From positions 60,675,561 through 60,739,560 of the forward strand of contig NC_088775.1 of the NCBI RefSeq assembly GCF_954871325.1: DNA of 64,000 nucleotides, written 5' to 3'. Of the stretch, positions 60,349 through 64,000 are shown piece after piece (the stretch's first letter is position 1; the number at the start of each line of letters is the position of its first letter). Below the pieces are notes generated by a model. It saw only the letters and a program-made list of their open reading frames with translations, did no database searches and was not told where the DNA came from. Origin of the DNA: Gordionus sp. m RMFG-2023. Taxonomy: Eukaryota > Nematomorpha > Gordioida > Chordodea > Parachordodidae. Made by a program: the position numbers and the translations under genes.

Positions 60349-62162
60349 CAGGAGCGTACGCAGGAATTTGGTCTGAGGGGGGGATAATAAAATTTTTTAA
60401 GAAATATTGTTTTTTAAAAATATCAAGCATAAATTTATTAGGACTAATAACTATTTCTAATACACAATTTTAAATTTATGTGAATTATAAAAAAGTTATA
60501 TGTAAAGAATCACTTAAATGACCCAAAATAGAAATTTGATTTTTTTGAGCCTTTACACAAAAAATTTCTTAAAAATAATTGCATTTTGTTTGTTATATAT
60601 TTACAAAAATCCAATCTTCGTTGTGATTGAGCTAATTTTTCAATTATCTCATCCTTGCTTGTCGTCAAATGCCTATGAATATTCAAAATATCCAAACCTT
60701 TCCATCTACTTTCAGATGTTGTACTTCTTGGTATGTTTTTCAGAGACCTGTAGGCCCGGCCCCCGGGCTGGACAGTATTTTAATTTTTTTAAAAAACACC
60801 CAAGCCGGGCCTGAATTATTTTAAAAAAACACCCAATCCGGGCTGTATTTTTTAAAACAGCCTATATTTGAAATCGTTATTATTAGCTATAAAAATCAAA
60901 AATAAATAAAATTTATTTTAAAAAAATCCGAGCCGGGCCTGAAAATTTTATTTTAAAAAAAGCCGGGCCGGGCCTGAAAATTTTTTTTAAAAAAACCCAG
61001 GCCAGGCCGTAAAAAATCTTTAAAAAAATCCGGGCCATGCCCTGCAAATGGTACTTCTGCAGGCCTCTGTTATACTTCTTAAAAAAGAGAATGTTCTCTC
61101 ATTAGTTTACTAATGGGGAGAGTTTATAAACCCTTTTAATACATTGGGAATTTAATCTAAATAGTGTTTGAAATAATGCAGAGCATCCATAGCATTTTGG
61201 GACTATATCAACCATAGTTAATCTTATAAACATAGTTATTCAGCTAGTAAGGCATCATAAGATACTTAAACATCTTCATAATAAAAATCTAACAAATATT
61301 TTTTTTTTCCATCATCATTTGAAAAAGGTTGGGAAGGCTTTTGTGGAAGTAATATTTGCAGATTTGTAAGTGCTGCATGATGAATTAAAAATTCATTTAT
61401 TTGGGTTTTAAATGTATCTGTATTTAAGATATACTCTTCTACTGATCCTATATTAATGTTTTAACGATGAGCTTGCCTTGCTATAAGTCGAGGGAGACAA
61501 ATATTAAACACGTATAGCTCTGCTTTTGACTCAACAATAAAATATGAAATTCTTCATCAACTTTTAGCCCTAATTTCCTTGAGTTCTGATAAAATGCTCT
61601 CCGCTATTCTCATCTTCTTAATCAAGTCAATATCATGTTTTTGAAAAGTAATATTTAAAATAGTTGTTAAATAATACATTCTAATGAGAAATAAAATTTG
61701 GAATAAGCATTGAATAATTTTCTTGCTTCTGAGGAAATATTTTTTTCAGGTCATTGTGATATTTCAGTAATAGAATTAATAATCGGCTCTTCTAACTCCA
61801 TAAAAGCTGTTACTGCTTGATGGCGGACACTATCTCGTTGGACAAGGTTGCAATTTCTTTCTCCCTGTTGGACAATTTCAGAAATAATTATTATTTGACT
61901 AGAAATTTAGATAAATAATACACCACTAAAATTTGAAAATAATAGGTAAATTACGCCAAGGAAAACTTGAAATCGAAATTAATTGATAAAATAACTTAGT
62001 AGATAAATGTGATAAATAAATGTAATTAAATATATATATGAGATAGGAATAAATATTAACAAATATAAATTAATATAAACAATAATAAATATATCCGGCA
62101 TCTACATTTTTTGGCTTTGGGGGGATTTGTCTCCCTGCCCTCCCCCGCTGCGTACGCCAATG
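60349..62162 (-). mobile_element. hAT element with GCGTACGCAG ends, decayed transposase
   Basis: The ends CAGGAGCGTACGCAGG and CATTGGCGTACGCAGC (read inward) are followed by G-rich blocks. Flanks TATAGATT (60341-60348) and TATAAATT (62163-62170) match at 7 of 8 positions. The minus-strand coding remnant (about 61900-61200) includes QRDSVRHQAVTAFMELEEPI and ISSEARKLFNAYSKFYF-like text, resembling ZMYM1/TTF-type hAT proteins, with many stops. It contains the nested MITE 60741-61069. Confidence 0.75.
60741..61069. mobile_element. hAT-type MITE of the GGCCCGGCC family, 329 bp
   Basis: The left end CAGAGACCTGTAGGCCCGGC and the right end CAGAGGCCTGCAGAAGTACC (read inward) match the terminus at 35900 (CAGAGACCTGCAGAGGTACC). 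The interior repeats CCGGGCCTGAA / GCCGGGCC words. The flanks do not show a convincing 8-bp duplication. Confidence 0.75.
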
Positions 62163-62824
62163 TATAAATTACTATATAGTTCTAATTTCATGTTATAATA
62201 CATATAGAGATATTTGTACATTAATATCTTCCTTAGATTTATTCAAACTGAAACTTGCTTCGGTATGCTTACATATATCCTCCACATTTTCTTTTAGCTA
62301 GTAAAAATCTTCAACAAATTTAAGGTGCTTGCTGTTCATCATAGCAGCACCTGAACCTAAAATATAAAATAATATTTATATCTTCCCATTTGACTTTACT
62401 TGCAGCTGTATCTCTATATTTAAGGTCACTATTACACCACAAAGTTCTTATATTTTCCATTAATTGAAATTAGCTCGCCATTTTTATTCACGCAATTTGC
62501 AAAAGTTTAATGATAAAAAGATTAAAGTTTTACTAATCTTAAAATTTTTAATAATCATGTAATTTGCGCAAAATCGAAAATATCATTTAGGCCAACATTT
62601 TAATTTTCTATTAAAAATGGCTTATATTTTTTTATTCGCGCAAATTGCGCTATGCAATTTTTTGATATTTAAAACATAGCCTAATGTAAAATATATATAC
62701 ATAAAATAAAAAAAAAAGGAAAGTAAAAAGATTGAATCGGATCGGTTTTTGCAGGTATCAGTCCGATCCTATATTTTTGAAAAACGCTAAATATCGGTGC
62801 CGATCCGATTTTAATCTCGGCCAC

Positions 62825-63189
62825 TAGTAATAATTGTAGTGGCAAGAATTGCCATTTTTAACGAATTAATTATAAAACGCTTATCGGCTCCGTTTTGAGT
62901 CTGATTCCAAGAATCGTATATATCTCTACTCAATAGAACCATTATCTATAACACCAGATTGGGATTGGCATACCTTCTTGATTAAAAATCTTATTTTTTA
63001 TCGATATTTGATAGCACCCAAAGAGTGCTTTAAAGAATGTAAGAATTTCATGCAGCTTTATCTTCATTAAATGGAAATTGATGAATGAAAGTTAAGGTTT
63101 ATGTGAATATGGAAAACTTAATAACAATTGCCCTTAAATGTTAAAATTCTATAAGCAGGCAGGTCACACTGTGTCCGATTATATGTTTA
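62825..63189. other. Short unannotated spacer
   Basis: AT-rich sequence between the two copies of the BED-bearing MITE family; nothing recognised. Confidence 0.5.
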
Positions 63190-63197
63190 ATTCTAAC

Positions 63198-63875
63198 TAG
63201 GGCTGTGCCGATATTAAATATCTGATCGGATCGGTACCGATATTTAGCGTTTTCCGAAAATATCGGATCAGGCCGATATCTGTAAAAACCCGATCCGATC
63301 TTTTTACTTTTTTTTTAGTTATTTTATGTTATGTATATTTATTTTACATTATTATAATATTTTCTAAATAATTTTTTAAAATTTTATTTCTTTTTTAAAA
63401 TAGATTTATAGTATTTTAAAAGTTTTTTTTTATAAAAATAGAAATGAACACCCAAAGTTTTATTTATACTTTAAATAAAAGAATTTTTTTAAATATGGTA
63501 TCTGAATTATGGAAATATTTTACAAAAGACAAAGATAATTTTGCAAATTGTGTTATCTGCGGAATCATCTGAGTCTGCCTTCAGTACGTAGAAGCTTATT
63601 CCTTCTGGAGGCTCTCATATTTATTAAAAAAATCTAATATATTATTATTTTATATATTAAATATTACAATTTTATAATTCATACCAACATAAAATGGATT
63701 GTAGAAATAAAAATTTAATTAAATTCATAATTCGATTTTTTGCATAATTTCTTAATTACATTTGGTTCAAACGGGGGTGATTAAAAATCAATATAAATAT
63801 CGGATCGGTATCGGATCATTTTTTAAGCAATATCGGATCGGATCGGTAAAAAATATGTGGATCGGCACAGCCCTA
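63198..63875 (+). mobile_element. BED-bearing hAT-derived MITE, 678 bp, uninterrupted
   Basis: The ends TAGGGCTGTGCCGATATTAA and TAGGGCTGTGCCGATCCACA (read inward) share a perfect 15-bp TIR and are flanked by a perfect 8-bp duplication ATTCTAAC (63190-63197 and 63876-63883). GATCGGATCGG words repeat in both subterminal regions. It keeps a short plus-strand BED-finger coding remnant, so it is a deletion derivative of an autonomous hAT. The relative at 57976-62824 lies only 0.4 kb away in opposite orientation. Confidence 0.85.
63495..63572 (+). pseudogene. BED zinc-finger N-terminus of a hAT transposase (25 codons)
   Basis: Reads MVSELWKYFTKDKDNF then ANCVICG, stopping at TGA. The W..F spacing and the C..C pair are the first half of a BED finger; the His pair and the rest of the transposase are absent. 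The counterpart at 58290-58220 on the minus strand keeps the same CVICG. Confidence 0.7.
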
Positions 63876-63883
63876 ATTCTAAC

Positions 63884-64000
63884 ATAATTTTATTATGTAA
63901 TATGCTTTCATCCCCACGCTATTTTAATAAATTCTAGATGCTTTTTGAAAAGAGTTTGGAACCTGGACGAAGGGTTATGGTTCTGGTTCTGGATAATTTT
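63884..64000. other. Right edge, possible hAT subterminal fragment
   Basis: Near 63956-63995 the words GGAACCTGGACG and GGTTCTGGTTCTGG resemble the subterminal repeats of the 9418-9985 MITE family. The element, if present, runs out of the window. Confidence 0.3.

Larger units (their letters stand above)
58463..62682. mobile_element. Unclassified TIR element with two nested hATs
   Basis: The block that splits the outer MITE has similar ends: AGGCTTTGTCCTAAATTT on the left and AGGCTATGTTTTAAATAT read inward on the right, each followed by an A-rich stretch. Subtracting the hATs at 58871-59938 and 60349-62162 leaves about 1.3 kb with no recognisable transposase, so it would be non-autonomous. 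The target duplication is too short or too AT-rich to define. Confidence 0.5.
57976..62824 (-). mobile_element. BED-bearing hAT-derived MITE, split by a 4.2-kb block
   Basis: Sequence 57976-58462 aligns, inverted, with the right part of the MITE at 63198-63875, and 62683-62824 aligns, inverted, with its left part; the two pieces abut at a single point in that uninterrupted relative (near 63350). The 8-bp flanks GTAATAAT (57968-57975 and 62825-62832) are identical. The simplest reading is one 630-bp element broken by a later insertion of the block 58463-62682. The minus strand near 58290-58220 keeps a decayed BED-finger fragment (NFAKCVICG). Confidence 0.65.

Overview
The window is strongly AT-rich eukaryotic DNA packed with transposable elements. 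Most fossil coding sequence comes from hAT transposons. Other elements are a Sola-like DNA transposon, a Tc1/mariner-like element with long terminal inverted repeats (TIRs), a restriction-like-endonuclease (REL-endo) LINE, one LTR element and many MITEs. This repertoire, with short (47-50 nt) candidate introns in one transposase and almost no host coding sequence, suggests a repeat-rich, AT-rich metazoan. A cnidarian such as Hydra, another basal metazoan or a parasitic metazoan would fit, but the species cannot be fixed from the sequence.

Layout: 1-10 kb holds non-autonomous hAT elements, including a decayed hAT at 7723-10158 with a smaller one inside it. 10-18.9 kb is mostly anonymous AT-rich DNA, with a duplicated MITE, a Sola-like relic and a decayed hAT. 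18.9-25.3 kb is one hAT element whose intron-bearing transposase is split by a 3.2-kb Sola-like transposon with 590-bp inverted repeats and a 4-bp target duplication. 27.25-29.93 kb is a second, unrelated BED-finger hAT with a perfect 8-bp target site duplication (TSD). 35.1-40.7 kb holds a LINE relic, then a hAT relic that contains the only intact large open frame, a 939-codon REL-endo LINE that is conspicuously richer in G+C than its surroundings.

40.9-46.5 kb is a Tc1/mariner-like element with arms of over 500 bp, broken by a 3.2-kb LTR element that itself carries a 413-bp MITE. 48.4-50.2 kb is an old LINE copy with an inverted 5' segment. 55.68-56.72 kb carries the only plausible host coding exon, a 346-codon Asn/Ser-rich frame of unknown function. 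57.98-62.82 kb appears to be a nest four elements deep, followed by an uninterrupted relative of its outermost element at 63.2-63.9 kb.

There is no operon-like organisation, and no tRNA, rRNA, CRISPR or defence locus was recognised. The interest lies in the nesting, which gives a relative order of insertions, in the intact LINE, and in several hAT-derived families whose exact ends and target duplications can be read directly.
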